This document shows positions 1 through 6,057 of a stretch of 6,872 bases of DNA, one piece after another. Each line of letters begins with the position of its first letter. The first letter of the stretch is position 1. A model generated the notes under the pieces. The model was given only the letters and a program-made list of their open reading frames with translations, was not told the DNA's origin and ran no database searches. The DNA comes from Desulfobacteraceae bacterium (GTDB lineage Bacteria; Desulfobacterota; Desulfobacteria; Desulfobacterales; Desulfosalsimonadaceae): the NCBI GenBank assembly GCA_021162325.1, contig JAGGYV010000199.1, positions 1 through 6,872 of the forward strand, written 5' to 3'. The translations under genes and the position numbers were made by a program.

Positions 1-133
1 ATTCCGATGGCAAAGAAAAAAGTTCCAAATTCGAGGCGCGCAAATCCTGAGTAATGATTCGTACTTATCGTACCATGAAGAAGCGAAGGATGCAGCGCAA
101 CAAAGAATTTGGACTTTTTACGAAGCCATCAAT
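1..133. repeat. Hairpin-forming intergenic repeat, copy A (MITE/REP-like)
   Basis: Positions 32-133 match 3562-3663 with only 6 mismatches in 102 bases, in the same orientation, so this is a dispersed repeat. The whole unit is an imperfect palindrome. Nested pairs are 6-11 with 125-130 (gatggc/gccatc), 17-22 with 114-119 (aaaaag/cttttt), 24-32 with 105-113 (tccaaattc/gaatttgga), 38-41 with 95-98 (gcgc), 44-48 with 87-91 (atcct/aggat), and an apical gtac/gtac at 61-64 and 70-73. The element starts 1 nt beyond the hflX stop codon, so it would form the 3' end of that transcript. The left end may be cut by the window edge. It has no coding capacity. Its form resembles a non-autonomous miniature element; the mobilising enzyme is unknown. 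Confidence 0.85.
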
Positions 134-134
134 T

Positions 135-1778
135 TTAATAAATAATTTCAGGCTGCGGTGAAAGGACAAGCGCCTGTATTTTATCAATCAGCGGCTGAAG
201 TGTTGATGCCTTTTTGGCTGAAATTGATATGCCGCAGGTCTCTTTGATAATCCCTGCCATGGTGTCAGCGCTGACAAGATCCATTTTGTTTAGTACTGCA
301 ATTGTCTCGATTCGATTGATATTTAAGTCTTCAAGAATTTTATTAACAGAGTCAATTTGTGATTGATAATCGGGATTGCTGCAGTCAATTACATGGAGTA
401 GCAAATTCGCACTTTCAAGTTCTTCCAGTGTTGCCTGGAAAGCCACCTTTAGTTCTTTGGGGAGGTCTTTGATAAATCCAACCGTGTCAGTAATAATAAC
501 TTCCGAGTCTTTAGGAAGTCTCATTCGCCGGGAAGATGGGTCCAGTGTTGCAAAAAGACGGCTTTCCGCTAAAACGTTGCTTTTTGTCAGTGTGTTCAGC
601 AGGGTTGATTTTCCGGCATTGGTGTAACCGATAATGGAAATCACCGGCAATCCTTTTTTTTCGCGTTTTGATTTTTGAAGCCGGCGTTGTTTTTTTACCT
701 GCTTGAGTCCTTTTTCAATCCGGGTAATCCTGTTACGAATTCGCCGGCGATCCACTTCAAGTTTGGTCTCGCCCGGTCCCCGTCCGCCAATACCGCCGGC
801 CAGCCTTGACAAAGCCGTGTTTTGTTTAATCAGGCGCGGCAGCATATATTTGAGCTGTGCCAGTTCCACCTGTAGTTTTCCTTCTCTGGTCTGTGCCCGC
901 CGGGCGAAGATATCTAAAATAAGCTGGGTTCGGTCGATTACTTTAAGATCGACCTTGTCGGTGATGGATTTTATCTGTGAGGAATTGAGTTCCTGATCAA
1001 AAACAATCAGCGTGGCGCCCTTTTGCATGGCCAGGATGCTTAACTCTTCTATTTTCCCCCGACCCAGAAGAAAGCGGGCGTCAATTTTTTTTCTGTGCTG
1101 AATGACCGTATCCAGAACAAAAATATCACTGGATCTGGCCAGTTCTTTGAGTTCGGTAATGGAGGCTTCGGCTTTTATTTTTGATGACGTGGTGACACTG
1201 ATGAGAATCGCGCGTTCGATGCCGGAGTCAATATCATGCAGGGCGTTGATTCTTGATAGTTCTGCCTCTATAGACTGGATCAGTTCCAGGCAGTTGATAT
1301 TCAATTCGGTTGGGGCGATTGGTGGATGAATCTGATAAGGAACTCCAGCGGATTTATTTGGGAAAATATTTGCCAGATGAATCTGATTCGCCTGTCCGGT
1401 ATTTGACACATTTATGGCAGCAATCAGGTCAAGGCGTAACAGGGTGAGGTCCGTGAGGTCATCGTGTGTTAAGTCTTCATCTTTGATGTGCGTATGAATA
1501 TATCGCAGGCCTTTCAGACGGCCGGGAGGGGTGCGGTAATCGCTGGTGTCCGGCAGCATGATGCCTTTGTGATCACCGATTACAACGGATATTATTTTTC
1601 CTGACCGGTTCACCAGCAGGCCGATTTGGCGGCTGATTTCAAAGGAGAGGGCACATAAATCTTCAATTACCTGGGGCGATATAATTGTTTCGGGCGGGAT
1701 CCGGTAACGATAAAGATTCTTAATCCGATGGATTTGAGTTGATTTAAGACCGGTTGTATTTCCGAAAAGTTTTCTCAT
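135..1778 (-). CDS. hflX: GTPase HflX, long form with extra N-terminal domain
   Basis: HflX is a GTPase that binds the 50S subunit and, in studied bacteria, splits stalled or hibernating ribosomes. The 547-residue product carries the full set of G motifs: G1 GYTNAGKS at 384-391, G2 FATLDPSSRR at 409-418, G3 DTVGF at 431-435, G4 NKMD at 497-500 and G5 SAK at 520-522. The HflX-specific Gly-rich motif GGIGGRGPGETKLEVDRR is at 328-345, preceded by the helical linker RTQLILDIFARRAQTREG at 283-300 of the usual HflX N-domain. Most HflX proteins have about 370-430 residues; this one has about 180 more at the N-terminus (see findings). The ATG at 1778 is favoured because residues 1-30 (GNTTGLK...LYRYRIPP) fit the start I recall for long deltaproteobacterial HflX. 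The Shine-Dalgarno is weak: AGGA about 15 nt upstream. It lies 266 bp downstream of dnaB, probably as a separate or read-through unit. Confidence 0.96.
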   Translation of the reverse strand: MRKLFGNTTGLKSTQIHRIKNLYRYRIPPETIISPQVIEDLCALSFEISRQIGLLVNRSGKIISVVIGDHKGIMLPDTSDYRTPPGRLKGLRYIHTHIKDEDLTHDDLTDLTLLRLDLIAAINVSNTGQANQIHLANIFPNKSAGVPYQIHPPIAPTELNINCLELIQSIEAELSRINALHDIDSGIERAILISVTTSSKIKAEASITELKELARSSDIFVLDTVIQHRKKIDARFLLGRGKIEELSILAMQKGATLIVFDQELNSSQIKSITDKVDLKVIDRTQLILDIFARRAQTREGKLQVELAQLKYMLPRLIKQNTALSRLAGGIGGRGPGETKLEVDRRRIRNRITRIEKGLKQVKKQRRLQKSKREKKGLPVISIIGYTNAGKSTLLNTLTKSNVLAESRLFATLDPSSRRMRLPKDSEVIITDTVGFIKDLPKELKVAFQATLEELESANLLLHVIDCSNPDYQSQIDSVNKILEDLNINRIETIAVLNKMDLVSADTMAGIIKETCGISISAKKASTLQPLIDKIQALVLSPQPEIIY

Positions 1779-1820
1779 TAATAAAAACGTATTCCTATCC
1801 CGGATAAACCGGAAAAGTTA

Positions 1821-1957
1821 AAAGTGAACTAAAGTTTGAAGTGAGCTAAAGTTATGGTTAATGCCTTCGGCATTTTCAATTTTTATGTTAAAAATGATCG
1901 CGCTTTTTGCGCAGTCCATAACTTTAGGCACTTTAGATCACTTTAGGCACTTCATAC
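1821..1957. repeat. Large imperfect palindrome with tandem sub-repeats and two inner hairpins
   Basis: The dnaB-hflX gap is dominated by this palindrome. The left arm (1821-1857) has two tandem units of the form AAGTGANCTAAAGTT. The right arm (1916-1957) has the same units inverted, ccataactttaggcactt followed by another actttaggcactt. The arms pair perfectly over 12 bp nearest the loop (ctaaagttatgg with ccataactttag) and continue with a 1-nt offset through aagtg/cactt. The 58-nt loop holds two perfect small hairpins: aatgcc-ttc-ggcatt (1860-1874) and gcgc-ttttt-gcgc (1900-1912). The rest of the gap (1958-2044) is AT-rich with no clear feature. Both sides could be read into a transcript, so it may act as a terminator or mRNA-end structure for dnaB or as a leader for hflX. 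Its build suggests a miniature mobile or REP-like element, but no second copy is in this window. Confidence 0.75.
1851..1879 (-). promoter_or_regulatory. Possible hflX promoter inside the palindrome
   Basis: On the minus strand TTGAAA (1879-1874; 5 of 6 to the -35 consensus) is followed after exactly 17 nt by CATAAC (1856-1851; 4 of 6 to TATAAT). Transcription would start about 65 nt before the hflX ATG. The spacer is the aatgccgaaggcatt hairpin, which is unusual, and AT-rich DNA produces such matches by chance, so this is only a candidate. Confidence 0.25.
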
Positions 1958-2044
1958 TTTTTGAGTTTTTAAAAAAGTTTGCCCAAAAAACACAAAAATC
2001 AGAGATAAGGAACTAAAGACGCATGCAGTGCAATGTTTTTATAT

Positions 2045-3442
2045 TTAGTTGTGATTTGTTTCTCCAGAAGATTCATATTCATCATACCCGTAAGCAATGT
2101 TTTCAAATCGGGTATATGAATCCATAAATTTGAGCTGCTGCATTCCAGTGGGGCCGTTACGATGTTTTGCAATGATTATTTCCGCATTCCCTTTATTCGG
2201 GTTGTTTTCATCTTTATTATAGACTTCGTCCCGGTAAATAAACATGACAAGATCCGCATCCTGTTCAAGTGCGCCGGATTCTCTTAAGTCCGAGAGCTGG
2301 GGGCGCTTGTCACTGCGTTCTTCCAGCCGCCGGTTCAGCTGGGAAAGAGCAATAATCGGAATATTCAGTTCTTTTGCCAGGGATTTTAAGGATCGGGACA
2401 TTTCAGATATTTCCAGGTCCCGCCGGTCCGATATGGTTCTTGCTTTCATGAGCTGAAGATAATCAATAATAATCAGCCCGATATTTTTTTCAAGTTTCAG
2501 TCGGCGTGCTTTTGTTTTTATGTCCAGAGACGTTAATTCAGAGGAATCATCAAGAAAAATAGGTGCTTCGGATAAAATATCCGCAGCATCTGTCAGCTTG
2601 CGCCAGTCATCATCACTGAAAAATCCGCTCCGCACGGAGGATGAATCAATTCGTGCTTCAGAGCAGAGAAGTCTCATGGAGAGCTGCTCTTTTGACATTT
2701 CCAGAGAAAAGAAAACAACCGGAACCTCAGCATCTACAGCGATATTCCGGGCAAGGTTCAGGGATAAAGCCGTTTTTCCCATCCCCGGTCGGGCTGCCAG
2801 GATGATGAGATCCGAGCCCTGAAGTCCGGAGGTTAATGTGTCCAGTTTTTTAAAACCGGTGGAGATTCCGCTGATCAGGGACTTGTTTCCCCGCCGTTCC
2901 TCCAGCGCATCAATGTTCGCATCAATGGCCTGGCTGAGAGGGTAGTAAGATTGCCTGCTTTTATTATCCGCAATATCGAAGATGGTGCTTTGTGCGAAAT
3001 CTATGACATCATCAACCGTTTCAGTGTTGTCAAAACACCGGTTTGAAATATCGCTGGCAGCTGAAATCATGCGACGTAATGACGCATTGTCCCGTATGAT
3101 TTTGGCGTATTCAACAGCATTGGCCGGAATCGGCGCCGTATCCATCAGTTTTGCCAGATAAACGGCACCGCCGATTTCATCCAGTTGATTATTGTTTTTC
3201 AGTGCATTGGCCAGGGTGACCAGGTCAATGGGCTCTCCCTTGTGGGACATATCAATGATGGTCTTGAAAATTTTCTGGTGCGCGGTCCGGTAAAAATCTT
3301 CCGCCGAAAGGATATCCAGAATGTTCAGCAGCGTATAGTTATCCAGCAGAACGGCGCTGATAATTGATTCTTCAGCGTCAATATTTTGCGGCGGCAGGTT
3401 GCTGACTGGCGGATGACTGTTTTTAGTCCTGTTGTTGCTCAT
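2045..3442 (-). CDS. dnaB: Replicative DNA helicase DnaB
   Basis: DnaB is the hexameric 5'-3' helicase that opens the replication fork and recruits primase (DnaG). Counting from the ATG at 3442, the product has 465 residues, normal for the family. The N-terminal domain begins PPQNIDAEESIISAVLLDN (about 17-35). After a linker near 160-190 comes the RecA-like domain with Walker A GMGKT (220-224), catalytic Glu in FFSLEMS (248), Walker B LIIIDY (Asp 327), the SQLNR glutamine (368), LSDLRESGALEQDAD (383-397) and the arginine-finger hairpin AKHRNGPTG with Lys426 and Arg428. No intein interrupts it. An in-frame TTG six nt upstream (3448) would add Met-Thr; I prefer the ATG. Neither start has a recognisable Shine-Dalgarno: the stretch before them is T-rich. 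The rplI-dnaB order is widely conserved, but here 343 nt with a hairpin and a repeat separate the two, so dnaB may need its own promoter, which I could not identify. Confidence 0.97.
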   Translation of the reverse strand: MSNNRTKNSHPPVSNLPPQNIDAEESIISAVLLDNYTLLNILDILSAEDFYRTAHQKIFKTIIDMSHKGEPIDLVTLANALKNNNQLDEIGGAVYLAKLMDTAPIPANAVEYAKIIRDNASLRRMISAASDISNRCFDNTETVDDVIDFAQSTIFDIADNKSRQSYYPLSQAIDANIDALEERRGNKSLISGISTGFKKLDTLTSGLQGSDLIILAARPGMGKTALSLNLARNIAVDAEVPVVFFSLEMSKEQLSMRLLCSEARIDSSSVRSGFFSDDDWRKLTDAADILSEAPIFLDDSSELTSLDIKTKARRLKLEKNIGLIIIDYLQLMKARTISDRRDLEISEMSRSLKSLAKELNIPIIALSQLNRRLEERSDKRPQLSDLRESGALEQDADLVMFIYRDEVYNKDENNPNKGNAEIIIAKHRNGPTGMQQLKFMDSYTRFENIAYGYDEYESSGETNHN

Positions 3443-3496
3443 GGTCAAAAAAATTTAAAGGTAAAAAGAGTGAATGAAATGGTCGGTCAATAATAA

Positions 3497-3661
3497 TGAC
3501 AAACTCGTAAAAAATCAAATTTCGATGGCAAAGAAAAAAGGTCCACCAATCTTAAAATTGGCGAGGCGCGCAAATCCTGAGTGATGATTTGTACTTAGCG
3601 TACCATGAAGAAACGAAGGATGAAGTGCAACAAAGAATTTGGACTTTTTACGAAGCCATCA
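3497..3661. repeat. Hairpin-forming intergenic repeat, copy B
   Basis: Second copy of the element at 1-133, same orientation, lying between rplI and dnaB. Bases 3562-3663 differ from copy A at 6 of 102 positions. Two differences are notable. Copy B has an extra ccaat-cttaaa-attgg mini-hairpin (3545-3560) that copy A lacks. Its left side also extends further: tcgtaaaaaatcaaa at 3505-3519 is a near-perfect inverse of tttggactttttacga at 3638-3653. That makes terminal inverted repeats of about 20-24 nt, with the outermost TGA...TCA at 3497-3499 and 3659-3661. The gcgc arm of copy A is gtgc here, which still pairs through a G-U. The ends are approximate. Confidence 0.85.
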
Positions 3662-3670
3662 ATAATGGCG

Positions 3671-3714
3671 AAACAAAGGCAACGTAATATATTAAAATTA
3701 TATATTACGTTGCC
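3671..3714 (-). terminator. Probable Rho-independent terminator after rplI
   Basis: A perfect 15-bp stem (3678-3692 with 3700-3714) closes a 7-nt loop. Its base is GC-rich (ggcaacg/cgttgcc) and its top AT-rich. On the minus strand the stem is followed at once by TTTGTTT (3677-3671). It starts 71 nt past the rplI stop codon, as expected for the end of the rpsF-rpsR-DUF2232-rplI transcript. The T-tract is broken by a G, so termination may be incomplete and allow read-through to dnaB. Confidence 0.6.
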
Positions 3715-3785
3715 GGAATTAAAGAATCTTTAGCCACCGTTTATCGGTGTTATTGCCATTGTGACGTTGTACAGGATATTAAATT

Positions 3786-4229
3786 TTAATCTGACGCCAC
3801 CTCAAGGGTGATTTCAGGTTCAATATCTTTGTATACCCGGATGGGGACTTTGTAAGAACCGATGTCTTTAATCGGCTCCTTAAGTAAAATCATTCGTTTG
3901 AGCACATTAACATTCTGTGCGGTAAGGGCATTCATGATTTCACGGCTGGTAATCGAGCCATATAAACGGCCTTCTTCGGCAACTTTAGCAGTTATCTTGC
4001 AGACAACCCCTTCAATTTTTTTAGCCATTTCTTCTGCAGTTTCCCGTTCTTTGGCAATTTGCAGATCCAGTTTTGTTTTTTCCTGTGCCAGTATGTTTCG
4101 GTTCTGCGGGGTCGCAAAAACTGCTTTTCCCCGAGGGATTAGATAATTGCGTGCAAATCCGTTTTTGACATCAATTTCTGAGCCAATGATGCCCAATGGC
4201 TCTATTGTTTCTTTTAATATTATTTTCAT
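3786..4229 (-). CDS. rplI: 50S ribosomal protein bL9
   Basis: bL9 binds 23S rRNA near the L1 stalk and reaches along the outside of the 70S ribosome, where it limits frameshifting and aids fidelity. At 147 residues the length is typical. The N-terminal rRNA-binding domain fits the L9 signature exactly: G13, G16, V21, G24-F25, N28-Y29-L30, G34, A36 and T40. A long charged helix (about 44-75, rich in K, E, Q) links it to the C-terminal domain (about 80-147), which includes GRLYGSIT. The ATG at 4229 has a clear GGAG (4241-4238) 8 nt upstream. It lies 44 nt behind the DUF2232 gene, as the last gene before a strong hairpin, so it is probably made from the rpsF promoter. Confidence 0.97.
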   Translation of the reverse strand: MKIILKETIEPLGIIGSEIDVKNGFARNYLIPRGKAVFATPQNRNILAQEKTKLDLQIAKERETAEEMAKKIEGVVCKITAKVAEEGRLYGSITSREIMNALTAQNVNVLKRMILLKEPIKDIGSYKVPIRVYKDIEPEITLEVASD

Positions 4230-4273
4230 TTTTCAATCTCCGCAAGGATAACCATAAGGTCTTTGTTAAAGAA

Positions 4274-5248
4274 TTATGAAGAAAGAGGCATTTGTTTATT
4301 GTCATTGCTTTTTTCTATGTGTCTGAAATTCGCCCATACATCAAAAAAACCGATTCCGGCAATCGCAAGTATAAATATCTGCTGAATGATGATCGTGCCG
4401 TATAATAAAACCCTGAGTGCCGCTGGAATTTTCTTTTTTTCAAAATAAAACGATATGATTGCAATCCCTTGAAAAAAATAGATGATCGTGAAAACAACCA
4501 TGCCGTTTAAGCCCATCATTTTAAAAAATCCGCCAGGCAGCAACAGCATCAGGGCGCATCCAATGACTCCCCAGACAAGAAGGTCCGGCGCCTTCCATTC
4601 GCTTAGCCGAACAAACGCCTGATAAGCATATCTTTCGGTTTTGAGTACTCTCTTTGCCAGTAAAAGATTCAGCCATGCTGAAAATAAAAGACCGGCTGCG
4701 CAAAGAGATGGCAGAATCCTTACCAGCACATACGTGATTTGCTCCATCGAATTAGAAAGCATCATGATGCTTTCTTCAGGCATTTCCATGCTTTCATATA
4801 AGGCAAGCGTTAGCTCAAGGTTTTTGCCGATATAATCTGACACCAGGCGGCTGAGACCCAGATTTGATATATTGCTGTATAATGCCAGGCCGAATGTGCC
4901 GGCCAACAAAACGATACCGCAAGCGTAGCCAATTATTTTTTCAACCGGCAGGTTCTTTCCAATAAATTCTCCCATGGAGAATCCGAGTAATAACATGCCG
5001 GCAATAAATAACAGGTCAGTAGATAGTCCGCCGGATAAAAATATTAAAAATATTAATGAACAAAAAGAGAGGATAGCCGCTTTTTTTGTTCCCAACTGAA
5101 TCCGGTAGTAGACTGCCGGCAAGGGTATCACAAGGAAACAGATAAATCCCAGAACCGGAATGGAAATTGAAAGAGCGCAAATCAGTGAAGTCAGCGCAAC
5201 GCCGCTTAATAAAATTTTATGATCTTTATTTTGATTTGCGGTTTCCAC
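4274..5248 (-). CDS. DUF2232 (YybS-like) multi-pass membrane protein
   Basis: A 324-residue integral membrane protein of unknown function. Hydrophobic stretches suggest 8-9 transmembrane helices, at roughly 12-30, 32-48, 55-73, 77-95, 104-124, 169-199 (one or two), 219-240, 245-268 and 275-305. Loops and the C-terminal tail are hydrophilic (RHIEKSNDNKQ). There is no cleavable signal peptide and no catalytic motif I can name. Length, topology and position between rpsR and rplI fit the DUF2232/YybS family, which sits at the same place in many Firmicutes and Deltaproteobacteria. Some members have been suggested to resemble transporter S-components, but no substrate can be inferred here. It starts at GTG 47 nt after rpsR and ends 44 nt before rplI, so it is almost certainly cotranscribed with them. 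The frame is closed just upstream by TGA, so no earlier start is possible. Confidence 0.88.
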   Translation of the reverse strand: METANQNKDHKILLSGVALTSLICALSISIPVLGFICFLVIPLPAVYYRIQLGTKKAAILSFCSLIFLIFLSGGLSTDLLFIAGMLLLGFSMGEFIGKNLPVEKIIGYACGIVLLAGTFGLALYSNISNLGLSRLVSDYIGKNLELTLALYESMEMPEESIMMLSNSMEQITYVLVRILPSLCAAGLLFSAWLNLLLAKRVLKTERYAYQAFVRLSEWKAPDLLVWGVIGCALMLLLPGGFFKMMGLNGMVVFTIIYFFQGIAIISFYFEKKKIPAALRVLLYGTIIIQQIFILAIAGIGFFDVWANFRHIEKSNDNKQMPLSS

Positions 5249-5263
5249 CCTCCTTCACTCCTT
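5249..5263 (-). promoter_or_regulatory. Tandem Shine-Dalgarno sites before the DUF2232 GTG start
   Basis: Two purine-rich sites precede the start. AAGGAGG (5255-5249) touches the GTG with no spacer, too close to serve it. AAGGAG (5263-5258) stands 9 nt from the GTG at 5248 and is the usable site. This supports the GTG despite the odd adjacency. The near site could instead compete for ribosomes, giving low-level translation of this membrane protein within a highly expressed operon. Confidence 0.6.
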
Positions 5264-5295
5264 GTAACTATTTTCAATAACCGGAAAGTCGGTTT

Positions 5296-5541
5296 TTACG
5301 TATCCAGTGTGCCGACATACGGCAACAGGGCAATCGATCGGCTCCGTTTTATTGCTCTGGCAAGTTCGCGCTGATGGTTGGCGCAGGTGCCTGAAATACG
5401 TCTCGGGATTATTTTAGCCCGTTCTGAAATAAAGTATCGCAGCATATTGACATCTTTATAATTAATTACCAGACTGCTGTCAGCACAGAAACGGCACACT
5501 TTTCGTCGGTGGAAAAATCTTTTTCTTTGTGGTCCAGCCAT
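5296..5541 (-). CDS. rpsR: 30S ribosomal protein bS18, zinc-ligand (C+) form
   Basis: bS18 joins bS6 as a heterodimer on the platform of the 30S subunit, binding the central domain of 16S rRNA. The 81-residue length is typical. The core signature is present: INYKDVNMLRYFISERAKI (26-44), then IPRRISGTCANHQRELARAI (45-64). Cys16, Cys19, Cys53 and His56 form a CxxC...CxxH set, so this is the zinc-binding C+ version of S18 rather than the Cys-less paralogue used in zinc shortage. The basic C-terminal segment IKRSRSIALLPYV is standard. The ATG at 5541 overlaps the rpsF stop as TAATG, and GAGGAG (5555-5550) inside rpsF lies 8 nt before it. This implies translational coupling that would keep S6 and S18 in equal amounts. 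Confidence 0.97.
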   Translation of the reverse strand: MAGPQRKRFFHRRKVCRFCADSSLVINYKDVNMLRYFISERAKIIPRRISGTCANHQRELARAIKRSRSIALLPYVGTLDT

Positions 5542-6014
5542 TACATTGACTCCTCGGTTTCTGATTCAGTTTCTGTGGTTTCGGTTTCCACGGCTTCATC
5601 AGATGCCTCTTCAGTGGAAGATGTTGCTTCTGTCTCCGTTGCTTCCGGCGTAGTTTTCGGTGTTTCCGTTGCTTCCGCTGCAGTTTCCGGTTCATCTTCT
5701 ACTACCGGCATCAATGACTCGGGATCAACATCTTTGGCAAGCAGAACGGTCATAAATTTCAGGATTCTGTAATCCAATCGGAAAGTTCGTTCAATTTCAT
5801 CCACCAGGACGCCTTCTCCGCAGTAATCTAAGCGTACAAACCGTCCCTGTTTCTTTTTTTGGATTTCATAGGCAAATTTTCTGCTGCCCCAGTCATCAAA
5901 CATAATCAGCTGGCCGTCAACTGAAATCATCGATTTCAGCTTTTCAAAAATAGAATCCTGATCCGTTTCCGGCGTGTCAGGATCGACAATAAATATTGTC
6001 TCGTAATGGTTCAT
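5541..6014 (-). CDS. rpsF: 30S ribosomal protein bS6 with long acidic C-terminal tail
   Basis: bS6 pairs with bS18 on the 30S platform. The start is the ATG at 6014: NHYETIFIVDPD is the usual S6 opening, and AGGAGG (6024-6019) lies 4 nt upstream. An ATG 45 nt further up (6059) would add 15 residues with no family support. The product is 157 residues. The ferredoxin-like core runs to about 100, with WGSRKFAYEIQKKKQGRFV at 42-60 and ERTFRLDYRILKFMTVLL at 75-92. Residues 106-157 form a low-complexity tail of Glu, Thr, Ser and Ala with one Lys, so it is strongly acidic and probably disordered. E. coli S6 gains Glu residues through RimK; here much of the acid is encoded. First gene of the operon, following a good promoter and a structured leader. 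Confidence 0.96.
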   Translation of the reverse strand: MNHYETIFIVDPDTPETDQDSIFEKLKSMISVDGQLIMFDDWGSRKFAYEIQKKKQGRFVRLDYCGEGVLVDEIERTFRLDYRILKFMTVLLAKDVDPESLMPVVEDEPETAAEATETPKTTPEATETEATSSTEEASDEAVETETTETESETEESM

Positions 6015-6018
6015 GGGT

Positions 6019-6057
6019 CCTCCTTTTGGGTGTAAAGCCCTGTATCCATAACAGAGC
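6019..6057 (-). promoter_or_regulatory. rpsF leader hairpin and Shine-Dalgarno
   Basis: A stem of 7 pairs, gctctgt (6057-6051) with acagggc (6043-6037), including one G-U, closes a 7-nt loop 12 nt before the AGGAGG at 6024-6019. A second perfect 7-bp hairpin, taaagat-attc-atcttta, lies at 6080-6063 near the predicted transcript start. Leaders of rpsF operons can carry an S6:S18-binding element that represses translation. The hallmark CCG in a bulge is not evident here, so autoregulation is possible but not shown. Confidence 0.4.

Noticed and set aside
75..159. Small plus-strand frame starting MKKRRMQRNKEFGLF within repeat copy A, with a sister frame at 3605-3733 in copy B
   Set aside because: The frame exists only because both copies share the repeat sequence. 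It has no ribosome site, reads on into unrelated flanking DNA (in copy A, antisense to hflX), and the two versions diverge right after the repeat.
376..1329. Plus-strand open frames opposite hflX
   Set aside because: They are antisense shadows of a clearly conserved GTPase, with Ser/Arg-rich composition and no family resemblance.
2244..2822. Plus-strand open frames opposite dnaB
   Set aside because: Antisense shadows of the helicase motifs; no ribosome sites and biased composition.
1..3663. CRISPR-like interpretation of the repeated sequences
   Set aside because: The units are long (over 130 bp), only two are near full length, they are thousands of bases apart, and there are no spacers or cas genes.
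3489..3668. tcaataat on both sides of repeat copy B as a target-site duplication
   Set aside because: The matches overlap the presumed ends of the element and the DNA is AT-rich, so they cannot be told from chance or from part of the inverted repeat.
3735..3749. caccg-tttat-cggtg hairpin just after rplI
   Set aside because: Only 5 bp and no T-tract follows on the minus strand; the 15-bp hairpin further on is a far better terminator.
5509..5772. Plus-strand Ser/Val-rich frame opposite the rpsF tail, and a Lys/Gln-rich minus-strand frame at 5480-5695
   Set aside because: Both are alternative frames of the low-complexity acidic tail; their composition follows directly from its GAA/ACC-type codons.
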